Below are positions 1 to 6,377 of a DNA stretch of 7,894 bases, one piece after another. The DNA comes from Gammaproteobacteria bacterium (GTDB lineage Bacteria > Pseudomonadota > Gammaproteobacteria > UBA9339): assembly GCA_018814965.1 (NCBI GenBank), contig JAHIYS010000045.1:1-7894 (forward strand), given 5' to 3'. Within the stretch, counting starts at the first letter, position 1. Each line of letters starts with the position of its first letter. Below the pieces are notes generated by a model. That model searched no databases. It was not told where the DNA came from and saw nothing but the letters and a program-made list of their open reading frames with translations. The position numbers and the translations under genes are program-made.

Positions 1-1
1 C

Positions 2-628
2 GAAGACCCGATTGAAATCAACTTACAAGGGATCAATCAAGTTGAGATCAATTACAAAATTGGCCTAGATTTTTCCACAGCACTTCGGGCATTTTTACGC
101 CAAGATCCGGATATTATTATGATTGGGGAAATCCGTGACCTAGAAACAGCCAAAATAGCACTTAAGGCTGCTCATACCGGTCATTTGGTTCTAGCAACAC
201 TACACACCAATTCCGCCATCGCAAGTCTAACCCGGTTATTAAATATGGGGATCCCAGCGTTTAACCTGGCATCAGCACTAAAACTAATCATCGCGCAACG
301 CTTGATTCGAAAACTATGCCCCGATTGCAAAATGCTCCAAAATTTACCAGCTGCTACTTTGACCGAAAATAATTTAGAACTAGATAGCAAAACTTATACC
401 GCTGTTGGCTGTAAAAATTGTAATGATGGGTATCATGGCAGAACAGCAATCTTTGAAATGCTCCCGATAACTCCCTCTATCAATAATATGATAATGAATC
501 ATAACTATATAAATGAAATTGAAAAACAGATGAACATTCTAAAATTACCAACCTTACGTAATTCCGCCATAAATAAAGTAAAAATGGGTATCACCAGCCT
601 TAAAGAAATCAATAGCGTGGTAACATAA
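2..628 (+). CDS. pilB: Type IV pilus assembly ATPase PilB, C-terminal part (5' end outside the window)
   Basis: PilB is the cytoplasmic hexameric ATPase that powers extension of type IV pili. The reading frame is open from base 2, so the Met at 119 is internal and not a start; 208 residues are visible. Numbering from base 2, the window opens with the Glu-Asp-Pro of the Asp box. The Walker B segment DPDIIMIGEIRD lies at residues 35-46, with the conserved Glu at 43. The His box AHTGHLVLATLHTN is at 57-70. A tetracysteine zinc motif follows, with CxxC pairs at about 106/109 and 137/140, as in PilB/GspE. The Walker A loop and N-terminal domains lie upstream of the window. The gene ends 3 nt before pilC, so the two are almost certainly co-transcribed and probably translationally coupled. 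The zinc motif and the pilC/pilD neighbours argue for PilB rather than the retraction ATPase PilT. No frame damage is seen. Confidence 0.96.
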   Translation, partial: EDPIEINLQGINQVEINYKIGLDFSTALRAFLRQDPDIIMIGEIRDLETAKIALKAAHTGHLVLATLHTNSAIASLTRLLNMGIPAFNLASALKLIIAQRLIRKLCPDCKMLQNLPAATLTENNLELDSKTYTAVGCKNCNDGYHGRTAIFEMLPITPSINNMIMNHNYINEIEKQMNILKLPTLRNSAINKVKMGITSLKEINSVVT

Positions 629-631
629 CAG

Positions 632-1828
632 ATGACAACATATATCTGGACCGGCCTTAATCGTGATGGCATAAAATTGTCTGGAATTGAAACTGCAGCT
701 AATCATTTAGAACTAAAGAATAATCTACTTAAACAAAACATTTTTCCTCTAAAAATAAAACTTAGGCATACCCTAAACCTCCAGTTTTATTCTAAAATAA
801 AAACCAAACAGATAACCCTTTTTATTGAACAACTTACCATCTTAATTAACGCTAATATTCCCCTAATTAGAGCCCTTAACATTATCATTGAAGATAATAA
901 AAATACCAAACTAAAAGATCTAATCATAAGCTGTCGACACTCAATTAGCGAAGGAAAAACCCTACACCAAAGCTTAAGACAACATCCCCAATACTTTACC
1001 TCATTAGCATGCGGAATAATTGACGCTGGGGAACAATCTGGAACTCTTGACATAATGCTATCTGAACTTACAAATTATCTTAAAAAAAATGAGGAGCAAA
1101 ATCGTAAAATCATAAAAGCATTACTCTATCCATGCACAATCTTAGCTGTAACAATACTAGTCACTACCATTCTTTTGATTTTTGTTATCCCTGGGTTTGC
1201 GACCATGTTTAATGATTTTGGAGCCAAAATTCCAACCTATACCCAAATTATCATTAATCTTAGCAAGCTAATGCAACAATACTGGGGAGTTATTTTGAGT
1301 GGCTTGATAATCCTTATAATAAGCTCAAAAATAGCGCATCACCGATCAATCCTTTATCGTAACTTTCTAGAAAAAATAAGTTTAAAACTGCCATTAATAA
1401 AAAATATTTTGATCTATGCAATCATTTATCGCCTTACTAAAACACTGAGCTTAACTTTAAAAGCGGGAATACCGCTGCTTACAGCAATAAATATTTCCAC
1501 AGCTACAATATCGAATCTCCAATATAAATTAGCCCTTCAAAAAACAGCATCATTAATCACCAATGGAAAATCATTGCATCATGCGCTCCAAAAACAAAAT
1601 TTATTTCCAGATCAGGTTATTCAATTAATAGCGCTTGGCGAGGAAACAGGAGCGCTGGATATTATGTTAGAAAAAGTATCGGCAATTTATAATAAAAATT
1701 TAAACAACCTGACCGATAATTTGAACAATCTGCTTGAACCATTAATTATGATAATTATGGGAATACTGGTGGGTGGTTTGGTTATTGGGATGTATCTGCC
1801 ACTATTACGTCTTGGGACAATAATTTAA
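632..1828 (+). CDS. pilC: Type IV pilus inner-membrane platform protein PilC
   Basis: PilC is the polytopic inner-membrane platform on which PilB acts to add pilin subunits. The 398-residue length is normal for the family (about 400). Two T2SSF (GspF-type) domains are visible. The first spans about residues 62-185 and carries DAGEQSGTLD near 131-140. The second spans about 265-390 and carries the matching GEETGALD. Hydrophobic segments sit near 166-186, 217-231 and 370-390, giving the usual three-helix topology. The C-terminus, with YLPLLRLGTII, is typical of PilC. The ATG lies 3 nt after the pilB stop and has no clear Shine-Dalgarno sequence, which fits translational coupling to pilB. Downstream, pilD is not adjacent as it is in many gammaproteobacteria; a 525-bp repeat-bearing gap intervenes. 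Confidence 0.96.
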   Translation: MTTYIWTGLNRDGIKLSGIETAANHLELKNNLLKQNIFPLKIKLRHTLNLQFYSKIKTKQITLFIEQLTILINANIPLIRALNIIIEDNKNTKLKDLIISCRHSISEGKTLHQSLRQHPQYFTSLACGIIDAGEQSGTLDIMLSELTNYLKKNEEQNRKIIKALLYPCTILAVTILVTTILLIFVIPGFATMFNDFGAKIPTYTQIIINLSKLMQQYWGVILSGLIILIISSKIAHHRSILYRNFLEKISLKLPLIKNILIYAIIYRLTKTLSLTLKAGIPLLTAINISTATISNLQYKLALQKTASLITNGKSLHHALQKQNLFPDQVIQLIALGEETGALDIMLEKVSAIYNKNLNNLTDNLNNLLEPLIMIIMGILVGGLVIGMYLPLLRLGTII

Positions 1829-1854
1829 CCCTTAACACGGATATTTCGTAAATT

Positions 1855-2034
1855 ATCCTAAATCCGTGAGTTGAAACCTATTACGGGCGTTTAATATAAT
1901 GAATCTAATGATTTTTTTGAAAATTTGTTTTCACCGTAGGGGTGAGTACGGTTTCAAAAAAATTTTCAAAATAAAATCACTATCTTCAATATCTTAAACC
2001 CTCTCATAACGGTTTCAACTCACGGATTTAGGAT
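1855..2034. repeat. Long imperfect palindrome (about 180 bp, MITE-like) between pilC and pilD
   Basis: Bases 1855-1878 and 2011-2034 are a perfect 24-bp inverted repeat (outer end ATCCTAAATCCG on the left arm). The match continues imperfectly outward to about 1845/2046. It also runs inward: the segments at 1879-1909 and 1979-2010 are recognisably related when one is reverse-complemented. An inner pair at 1910-1937 and 1948-1978, rich in TTTTGAAAATTT, closes on the 10-nt loop 1938-1947. The whole stretch can therefore fold into a single hairpin with arms of about 85-90 nt. No open reading frame or transposase is present, so a non-autonomous palindromic element or a dispersed repeat is the best reading. 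It could also limit read-through between pilC and pilD. The palindrome is seen directly; the mobile-element origin is inference. Confidence 0.75.
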
Positions 2035-2073
2035 TATCTATTACGAGGCAAAATAACTCTGCAAATACCGCGT

Positions 2074-2137
2074 TAAAATTGAATTTTATACCAGCCACAT
2101 AGGAGACACTATGCTCCTGGCATAAAATTCACTTTTA
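2074..2137. repeat. Imperfect stem-loop in the pilC-pilD gap
   Basis: The arms at about 2074-2102 and 2109-2137 pair through TGAATTTTATACCAG against CTGGCATAAAATTCA with a few mismatches, leaving a 6-nt loop (GAGACA). It is the first of a run of stem-loops filling 2074-2212 and may be part of a second repeat element that follows the large palindrome. There is no U-tract placed to make it a standard intrinsic terminator. Confidence 0.55.
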
Positions 2138-2140
2138 CTC

Positions 2141-2212
2141 AGGTACCTCCTGTACCTTCGCCCTACGGGCCTGCCTTTGGCAGTTGCAAAATTTGGCAAT
2201 CCTGCCAAATTT
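2141..2212. repeat. Four consecutive short stem-loops in the pilC-pilD gap
   Basis: Four perfect small hairpins follow one another with little spacing. They are AGGTAC/GTACCT (2141-2157), GCCC/GGGC (2160-2170), CTGCC/GGCAG (2171-2183) and a 10-bp stem AAATTTGGCA/TGCCAAATTT with a 4-nt loop (2189-2212). The stretch is visibly richer in GC than its surroundings. Packed hairpins in a gene-free interval suggest a structured repeat element or a conserved RNA fold. Which of these it is cannot be decided from one copy. The remainder of 1829-2353 holds no gene that I can support and no clear pilD promoter. Confidence 0.5.
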
Positions 2213-2353
2213 GTGCCTTGTCTTTGTGGTTTACTTTACCTCTCATAACGATAACTTATGAAATATCCAGGTTAAGCCTTTCATGAGACGCCATAAAAAT
2301 GTTAAAATACTGATAGATAAAAACCGTTATCATAAAATCATAGTAGAAAAATC

Positions 2354-3220
2354 ATGAATATAATAGATGTTTTTCAAATAGATTATCTAACCATTATAAT
2401 TGGCGCGGGGGTACTGGGCTTGATAGTTGGCAGCTTCTTGAACGTTGTGATTTACCGCCTCCCCATAACCATAAAAAATGAATATGAAAAATCATGGATT
2501 GAGTATTTTCACCAGAAACTATCAACAAAACATCAATCCATAAACCTTGCAACCCCAAGCTCTCATTGTCCTAAATGCAAAGCCCAGATTTTATGGTGGC
2601 AAAATATCCCTGTAATTAGCTATATTATACTTCATGGTAAATGCCACCAATGCAAGGCTCATATATCATTGCGCTACCCAACTATTGAGATCTTAAGCTG
2701 TATCGCTACTATCTTTATAGTAATGCATCTTGGGATCCAAATTAAAACATTCCCCATTTTAGTTTTAACCTGGGCTTTAATTGCGGCCATTTTTATTGAT
2801 TTAGAAGAACAACTACTACCAGATCAAATCACAATGCCATTAATATGGTTAGGTTTATTATTAAACACTAATAGCATTTTTACCTCACCTCAAAATGCTA
2901 TTATAGGAGCTACGAGCGGCTATCTCTTTTTATGGAGTATTACTAAAATTTTCAAAATGATACGTAAGGTAGAAGGAATGGGATATGGTGACTTTAAACT
3001 CTTGGCTGTCTTTGGCGCCTGGCTTGGCTGGCAAGTTTTACCACTAATTATATTTACCGCATCGTTGGTTGGAGCGATCATCGGCATCACCCTAATTCTA
3101 AGCAAAAAACATAGATTTAACAAACCGTTACCATTCGGACCATATATAGCTACCGCTGGTTGGTTGGCCCTGTTTTGGGGACAATCCGCTCTAAATTGGT
3201 ACAATTACTACTTAATGTAA
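2354..3220 (+). CDS. pilD: Type IV prepilin leader peptidase / N-methyltransferase PilD
   Basis: PilD is the inner-membrane aspartic protease (family A24) that removes the leader from type IV prepilins, and usually type II secretion pseudopilins, and N-methylates the new N-terminus. The 288-residue length is normal. A first helix spans about residues 12-37 and includes GSFLNVVIYRLP. The cytoplasmic N-terminal domain carries the zinc-type pairs C72-x2-C75 and C97-x2-C100. The two catalytic aspartates are D149, in FIDLEEQLLPD, and D213, in the GYGD motif (residues 210-213) followed by FKLLAVFGAWLGW. Their 64-residue separation fits the family. Several further hydrophobic segments follow. The ATG has no obvious Shine-Dalgarno sequence. 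coaE begins 15 nt downstream, so the pair is likely one transcript. All key residues are present, so the enzyme should be active despite the repeat-filled gap upstream. Confidence 0.96.
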   Translation: MNIIDVFQIDYLTIIIGAGVLGLIVGSFLNVVIYRLPITIKNEYEKSWIEYFHQKLSTKHQSINLATPSSHCPKCKAQILWWQNIPVISYIILHGKCHQCKAHISLRYPTIEILSCIATIFIVMHLGIQIKTFPILVLTWALIAAIFIDLEEQLLPDQITMPLIWLGLLLNTNSIFTSPQNAIIGATSGYLFLWSITKIFKMIRKVEGMGYGDFKLLAVFGAWLGWQVLPLIIFTASLVGAIIGITLILSKKHRFNKPLPFGPYIATAGWLALFWGQSALNWYNYYLM

Positions 3221-3224
3221 GTAC

Positions 3225-3230
3225 GGGGAA
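3225..3230 (+). promoter_or_regulatory. Ribosome binding site for coaE
   Basis: GGGGAA lies 5 nt before GTG 3236. It supports the non-ATG start of coaE; there is no ATG that would preserve the P-loop. Confidence 0.5.
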
Positions 3231-3235
3231 ATATT

Positions 3236-3826
3236 GTGTTAAAAATTGGCTTAACTGGCGGTATTGGCTGTGGCAAATCAACCGTAACCAAATATTTTAC
3301 TAAACTCAAAATACCGGTTATTGACGCCGATAAAATTGCCCATGACCTTACCCAACCAGGCACCATAGCCTATAAAAAAATAATATCCCACTTTGGCACA
3401 AACTTTCTGACCCCCCAAAAAAAGATAAACAGAAGGAAATTAAGAGAAGTAGTATTTTATAACCCGCAAAAACGCATTTGGCTGGAAAACCTCCTCCATC
3501 CCAAAATCCTTACTCTCATGAAGAAACTAGCCAGCAAAATAAAAGCTCCTTACTGCATCATGAGCATCCCCTTGCTTTTTGAAACTAAACTTATGATTAA
3601 GCTAGATAGGATACTGGTCATAGATTGCTCCCAAAAAAACCAGATTAATCGCGCCCGCAAACGAGATTATAGTAGCATTAAGCAGATCAAAGAGATCATT
3701 AAAACTCAAACCAAACGTAAAATCCGCTTACAAAAAGCAGACGATGTTATTCAAAACAATACCTCTTTAGAAAACCTCAAAAAGGAAGTTAAAAAATTAC
3801 ACGATTTCTACTTAAGTATAACTTAA
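3236..3826 (+). CDS. coaE: Dephospho-CoA kinase CoaE
   Basis: CoaE is the cytosolic kinase that uses ATP to phosphorylate the 3'-hydroxyl of dephospho-CoA, the last step of coenzyme A synthesis. The 196 residues match the usual size (about 200). The P-loop GGIGCGKST lies at residues 8-16. The substrate-site DAD follows at 30-32, in VIDADKIAHDLTQPG. LLHPKI is at 86-91 and the IPLLFET segment at 111-117, both standard for the family. The start is GTG at 3236, chosen because the P-loop normally lies immediately after the start and because GGGGAA at 3225-3230 sits 5 nt upstream as a ribosome binding site. The gene lies between pilD and zapD, the classical gammaproteobacterial order. The C-terminal half is lysine-rich, which fits the AT bias of the genome. 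Confidence 0.95.
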   Translation: MLKIGLTGGIGCGKSTVTKYFTKLKIPVIDADKIAHDLTQPGTIAYKKIISHFGTNFLTPQKKINRRKLREVVFYNPQKRIWLENLLHPKILTLMKKLASKIKAPYCIMSIPLLFETKLMIKLDRILVIDCSQKNQINRARKRDYSSIKQIKEIIKTQTKRKIRLQKADDVIQNNTSLENLKKEVKKLHDFYLSIT

Positions 3827-3830
3827 AAAC

Positions 3831-3859
3831 ATGGTATGCTGTAAAATCAGCTATATAAT
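3831..3859 (+). promoter_or_regulatory. Putative sigma-70 promoter for zapD
   Basis: A perfect TATAAT is at 3854-3859. With a 17-nt spacer the -35 position is ATGGTA (3831-3836), which matches the consensus at only 3 of 6 positions. Transcription would begin around 3866, just past the TTG codon at 3863 and about 9 nt before ATG 3875. If real, it gives zapD a nearly leaderless transcript separate from pilD-coaE. Confidence 0.4.
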
Positions 3860-3874
3860 AATTTGTCTAAAATT

Positions 3875-4630
3875 ATGATTTATGAACAACCTTTAAATGA
3901 GCAAGTCCGCCTCTGTTTACGTCTCGAGTATTTGTTTGCCCAAGCCGATCATTATTTGACTAGAGAATCCATTTGGGACACTCATCAAATGTTAAGAACA
4001 ATTTTAGAGATTTTACAAGCTATAGATCGCCCTGACATCAAAAACAAATTTTACCAAACGCTGAACCAATATCTACAAACCTTTTCTCACTTAGAAAAAC
4101 TCCAAGATGTCGATAAACAAAAATTAAATGATGCGTTGCAACAAATTGACCTTCTAATTGACAGTTTACATGCCAATCAAAAAAAAATTGGACAAGAATT
4201 ACGTGAAAATGAATTTTTAAATACAATTCAACAACGTCTATACACCCCTGCAGGAACATGTGGCTTTAGTCTGCCTGCTTATCAATTATGGCTACAACAA
4301 AAATCATCGGTCAACAAACAACAATTGCTTGCCTGGTTTAAACACATCTCTTTATTACAAGACATCATAAACACAATATTAAAACTTACTAGAGAAAGCG
4401 CTAATTTTAATACAACAACGGCACATGGTGGCTTTTATCAAACCAACCTAGACCCAAGCCTCTCATACCAAATGATTAGAATTAGAATCCCAGAAAATGA
4501 AAATCTTTTCCCAGAAATCAGTGTTGGCCGTTACCGCCTTGCCATACACTTTTTTACCTTAGATATAACTGGTCGTGCTGCCCAGACCTCTGACGACGTT
4601 ACATTTGAGCTTGCTTGCTGCAGAATTTAA
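3875..4630 (+). CDS. zapD: Cell division protein ZapD (YacF family)
   Basis: ZapD is a cytoplasmic protein that binds and bundles FtsZ filaments and stabilises the Z-ring. The N-terminus IYEQPLNEQVRLCLRLEYLF matches the family opening (FEHPLNE...LRLE) closely. The rest is mainly helical, with a conserved GTCGFSLPAYQLWL segment near residues 124-137, followed by VGRYRLAIHFFTLD near the C-terminus. From ATG 3875 the protein has 251 residues; E. coli ZapD has 247. An in-frame TTG at 3863 would add four residues (MSKI). I prefer ATG because a TATAAT box at 3854-3859 would place the transcript start after the TTG, and because the family motif then begins at residue 2. Neither start has a Shine-Dalgarno sequence. 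The position after coaE is standard, but the usual next gene, yacG, is absent here. Confidence 0.92.
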   Translation: MIYEQPLNEQVRLCLRLEYLFAQADHYLTRESIWDTHQMLRTILEILQAIDRPDIKNKFYQTLNQYLQTFSHLEKLQDVDKQKLNDALQQIDLLIDSLHANQKKIGQELRENEFLNTIQQRLYTPAGTCGFSLPAYQLWLQQKSSVNKQQLLAWFKHISLLQDIINTILKLTRESANFNTTTAHGGFYQTNLDPSLSYQMIRIRIPENENLFPEISVGRYRLAIHFFTLDITGRAAQTSDDVTFELACCRI

Positions 4631-4999
4631 GCTGTCATATTAAAACCATTCAAACTAACTATCGAAAACAAATTCACCCGTCACTTTATTAAAAAATGAG
4701 ATTATTTCAGTAGTTACTGAACATCTAGATAAAATCTTAGAAAAACATTGAAAAATATAAACCAAAACATCACATGTCTACTAAAATATATAAATAAAGA
4801 GGAATATAAAAGATCTTTACAATGACATAAAAGAATCTAGGGATAAAATAAAAGGGATCAATCTTAAACTCAACTCTATGTTAGTTTTAGCATACAAGGC
4901 AATAAGTTCATGGCGCCCAGTTTAAGATCAACAAGATCCAGTTTGGGCAATCTTTTGCTACGACTCATTAAAACATCTTTAATCTAGGAATTACGTTAT
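4631..4999. other. Gene-free, probably decayed region after zapD
   Basis: No intact gene is seen on either strand. Short open stretches exist in several forward frames: about 30 codons ending near 4749, another of about 35 codons ending near 4923, and an ATG-initiated 25-codon one at 4910-4987. None has a ribosome binding site or a family I recognise. Base composition is very AT-rich. The CxxC and RPFCS motifs expected of YacG were looked for and not found. The stretch may be the remains of one or more genes, but I cannot name them. Confidence 0.4.
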
Positions 5000-5617
5000 C
5001 TAATTATCTATTTGGATTCCTAAATGTTGCAAGAGATTAATAGCATCGGGAAGCGTAAATATGGCTTTTTTAACCTCATTCAAACTAACATCTATATTAT
5101 AGTTAATAGCTTCTGAAAAATCAGCATTCATTAAATTAGTTTTAACAAACATACTCTGATGAAAGTCGGTACGCACAAAATTACCATAAGATAAATCAGC
5201 CTCTCTAAAATCAACATCATGAGCCTTACACTCCCAAATATTAATTTCTGAAAGACCCAATCCAAAAAAACTTGAGCAACTAATATTACAAGAATAAAAA
5301 TGTATCAAACTTAATAATTTTATCTGGGGCCATTTAGCCATAGCCCAATTAACACCCATTAGTTTTGAGTGTTCAAAAACAACCCCTGAAAAACCAGAAT
5401 TAGTTATAATAATCTCATTAAGAGTACAATGAGCAAATTCACAATCAATAAACTTACAATTTAGCAAACTACAACCATCAAAATTACAGCGTTTAAAACA
5501 ACAATTTTCGAACGACTTATTTTGAATTGCCTTTAAGCTACAATCAAGGTTTTCAAAGGTTTGCTCAAAAAAATCAACCTTATCAAGATCAAATAATTTT
5601 TTATCCAATGAATTCAT
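5000..5617 (-). CDS. Pentapeptide-repeat protein, McbG/Qnr-like
   Basis: The 205-residue product shows the A(D/N)LxX-type pentapeptide pattern over most of its length. The first run covers about residues 22-85 (for example FENCCFKRCNFDGCSLLNC). A less regular middle follows (NWAMAKWPQIKLLSLIHF), then a second run from about 115 to 170 (DVDFREADLSYGNF, NLMNADFSEA). Such proteins form a right-handed quadrilateral beta-helix. The tail (NYNIDVSLNEVKKAIF, then LPDAINLLQHLGI) resembles the end of McbG and Qnr proteins, which mimic DNA and protect gyrase from microcin B17 or quinolones. Many pentapeptide proteins of unknown role share this tail, so gyrase protection is only a possibility. No signal peptide or membrane segment is present, so it is probably cytosolic. 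The ATG at 5617 has no strong Shine-Dalgarno sequence. It is the only intact gene in an eroded interval and points opposite to its neighbours. Confidence 0.88.
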   Translation of the reverse strand: MNSLDKKLFDLDKVDFFEQTFENLDCSLKAIQNKSFENCCFKRCNFDGCSLLNCKFIDCEFAHCTLNEIIITNSGFSGVVFEHSKLMGVNWAMAKWPQIKLLSLIHFYSCNISCSSFFGLGLSEINIWECKAHDVDFREADLSYGNFVRTDFHQSMFVKTNLMNADFSEAINYNIDVSLNEVKKAIFTLPDAINLLQHLGIQIDN

Positions 5618-5635
5618 AATAAATTTTAAATCTTA

Positions 5636-5824
5636 ATGTTATTAATAATCAATCTGTTAGCTCAGCCAGAAACACGAATTCTGGCTTCTTCCAACAAAGA
5701 GGCTGCCAAAATCTATCGATCTTACATGCCAGATCCAGCAGTCTTTGCCACCCGACGACAGTTATTAAACTTAAGATATGTTAAGCCTCAAAACGACAAC
5801 CATAGAACTCTGTCACCGAGTTAA
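5636..5824 (+). pseudogene. Remnant open frame of unknown origin
   Basis: This 62-codon frame reads like former protein (LAQPETRILASSNKEAAKIY, then YMPDPAVFATRRQLLNLRY), but it is too short and I do not recognise a family. Near its end a shift to another frame continues plausible coding for about 14 more codons (for example CHRVKELRPKE) before a stop near 5850, suggesting a frameshifted gene. It shares its frame with the broken NuoB-like sequence further downstream. It could therefore be part of the same lost gene or of a neighbouring one. It starts 18 nt from the divergent pentapeptide gene and has no ribosome binding site. Confidence 0.3.
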
Positions 5825-5938
5825 AGAACTAAGACCCAAAGAATAATAGCAAAAAAATTTAGATATTTCAGCCTCATAAACACAATTTATAGCGGTTTAT
5901 CAAAATTACCACCCCAAGATAAGCTCAACCTTTCCTAA

Positions 5939-6205
5939 GTTAGCGCGTCAATTCATGCCCGATCCAATATCTAGGACACTCTCTTTAAGACCAATTTCTC
6001 GCTATATAAAAAATGAATTAATTGCAACTTAGGAGCTATCCATGAACCCAAACTGGTATTAGCCATTGGCATATACGTAACATCTAGCGGCGAGTTTAGC
6101 CGTTTTAGCCAACGTCAGTACAATTGCATAATCCCAGTTGACTAAATGATCAGACTATCACCTTGCCCATTTGATCTGCTCCAGGCAAATTTAGAGCTAC
6201 TATGA
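5939..6205 (+). pseudogene. Decayed NuoB / group 4 [NiFe]-hydrogenase small-subunit-like gene
   Basis: In one frame this stretch resembles the C-terminal half of the family containing complex I NuoB and the small subunits of membrane-bound group 4 hydrogenases. EPKLVLAIG (6044-6070) fits the family's PEPKxVIAxG. GIYVTSSGEF (6068-6097) occupies the place of GxCAxSGGxF, with the iron-sulfur Cys replaced by Tyr. IIPVD (6128-6142) matches the conserved IPVD, followed by a stop where the V/I-Y-I-PGCPP segment should begin. After it, SPCPFDLLQANLELL (6158-6202) parallels the GCPPxP...LL tail with small indels. Upstream, an HA pair in the same frame (5954-5959) lies about 30 codons before EPK, close to the spacing of the family's SPRHAD motif. 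TAG (5972), TGA (6014) and TAA (6143) interrupt the frame. Spacing and motif order support the assignment, but the match is by eye and the N-terminal half is unrecognisable. Confidence 0.5.
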
Positions 6206-6364
6206 AAACCCTAAAACCGTCAAAAAGAAATATATCATAGCAAGTCAATATGTTTTATTTATCACATTCTGTTTACTATCGCATATATATTTTGGTAGTG
6301 TATGTTTTTTCCCAATTTCCCATTAAATTATACTCAATAGAATCTGGACTTATTTATTTGCGAT

Positions 6365-6370
6365 AAGAGG
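6365..6370 (+). promoter_or_regulatory. Ribosome binding site for the MFS gene
   Basis: AAGAGG lies 7 nt before ATG 6378 and fixes the start of the transporter. Further upstream a TATACT at 6329-6334 could be a -10 box, but no convincing -35 accompanies it. Confidence 0.55.
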
Positions 6371-6377
6371 CTTAAAA

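Noticed and set aside
181..390. Minus-strand open frames inside pilB, pilC, pilD, zapD and the MFS gene.
   Set aside because: They lie wholly inside well-identified genes, have no ribosome binding sites and show no recognisable domains, so they are antisense shadows.
2074..2250. The stem-loop run considered as a riboswitch or CRISPR-like array upstream of pilD.
   Set aside because: The stems differ in sequence and spacing, so there is no repeat-spacer pattern, and no known riboswitch core could be recognised. No terminator/antiterminator arrangement precedes the pilD start.
3812..3826. TTAAG/CTTAA inverted repeat at the end of coaE as a possible terminator.
   Set aside because: The stem is only five A/T-rich pairs overlapping the stop codon with no T-tract; it is too weak to call.
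4910..4987. ATG-initiated 25-codon frame rich in Leu, Ser and Arg.
   Set aside because: It has no ribosome binding site, no recognisable family and no signal peptide pattern, and it lies in DNA that looks decayed in all frames.
5725..5966. Near-identical 13-mers (ATGCC, one variable base, then GATCCA) at 5725-5737 and 5954-5966, both reading MPDP in some frame.
   Set aside because: They are in different reading frames and the similarity does not extend beyond the short match, so a duplicated coding motif is not supported.
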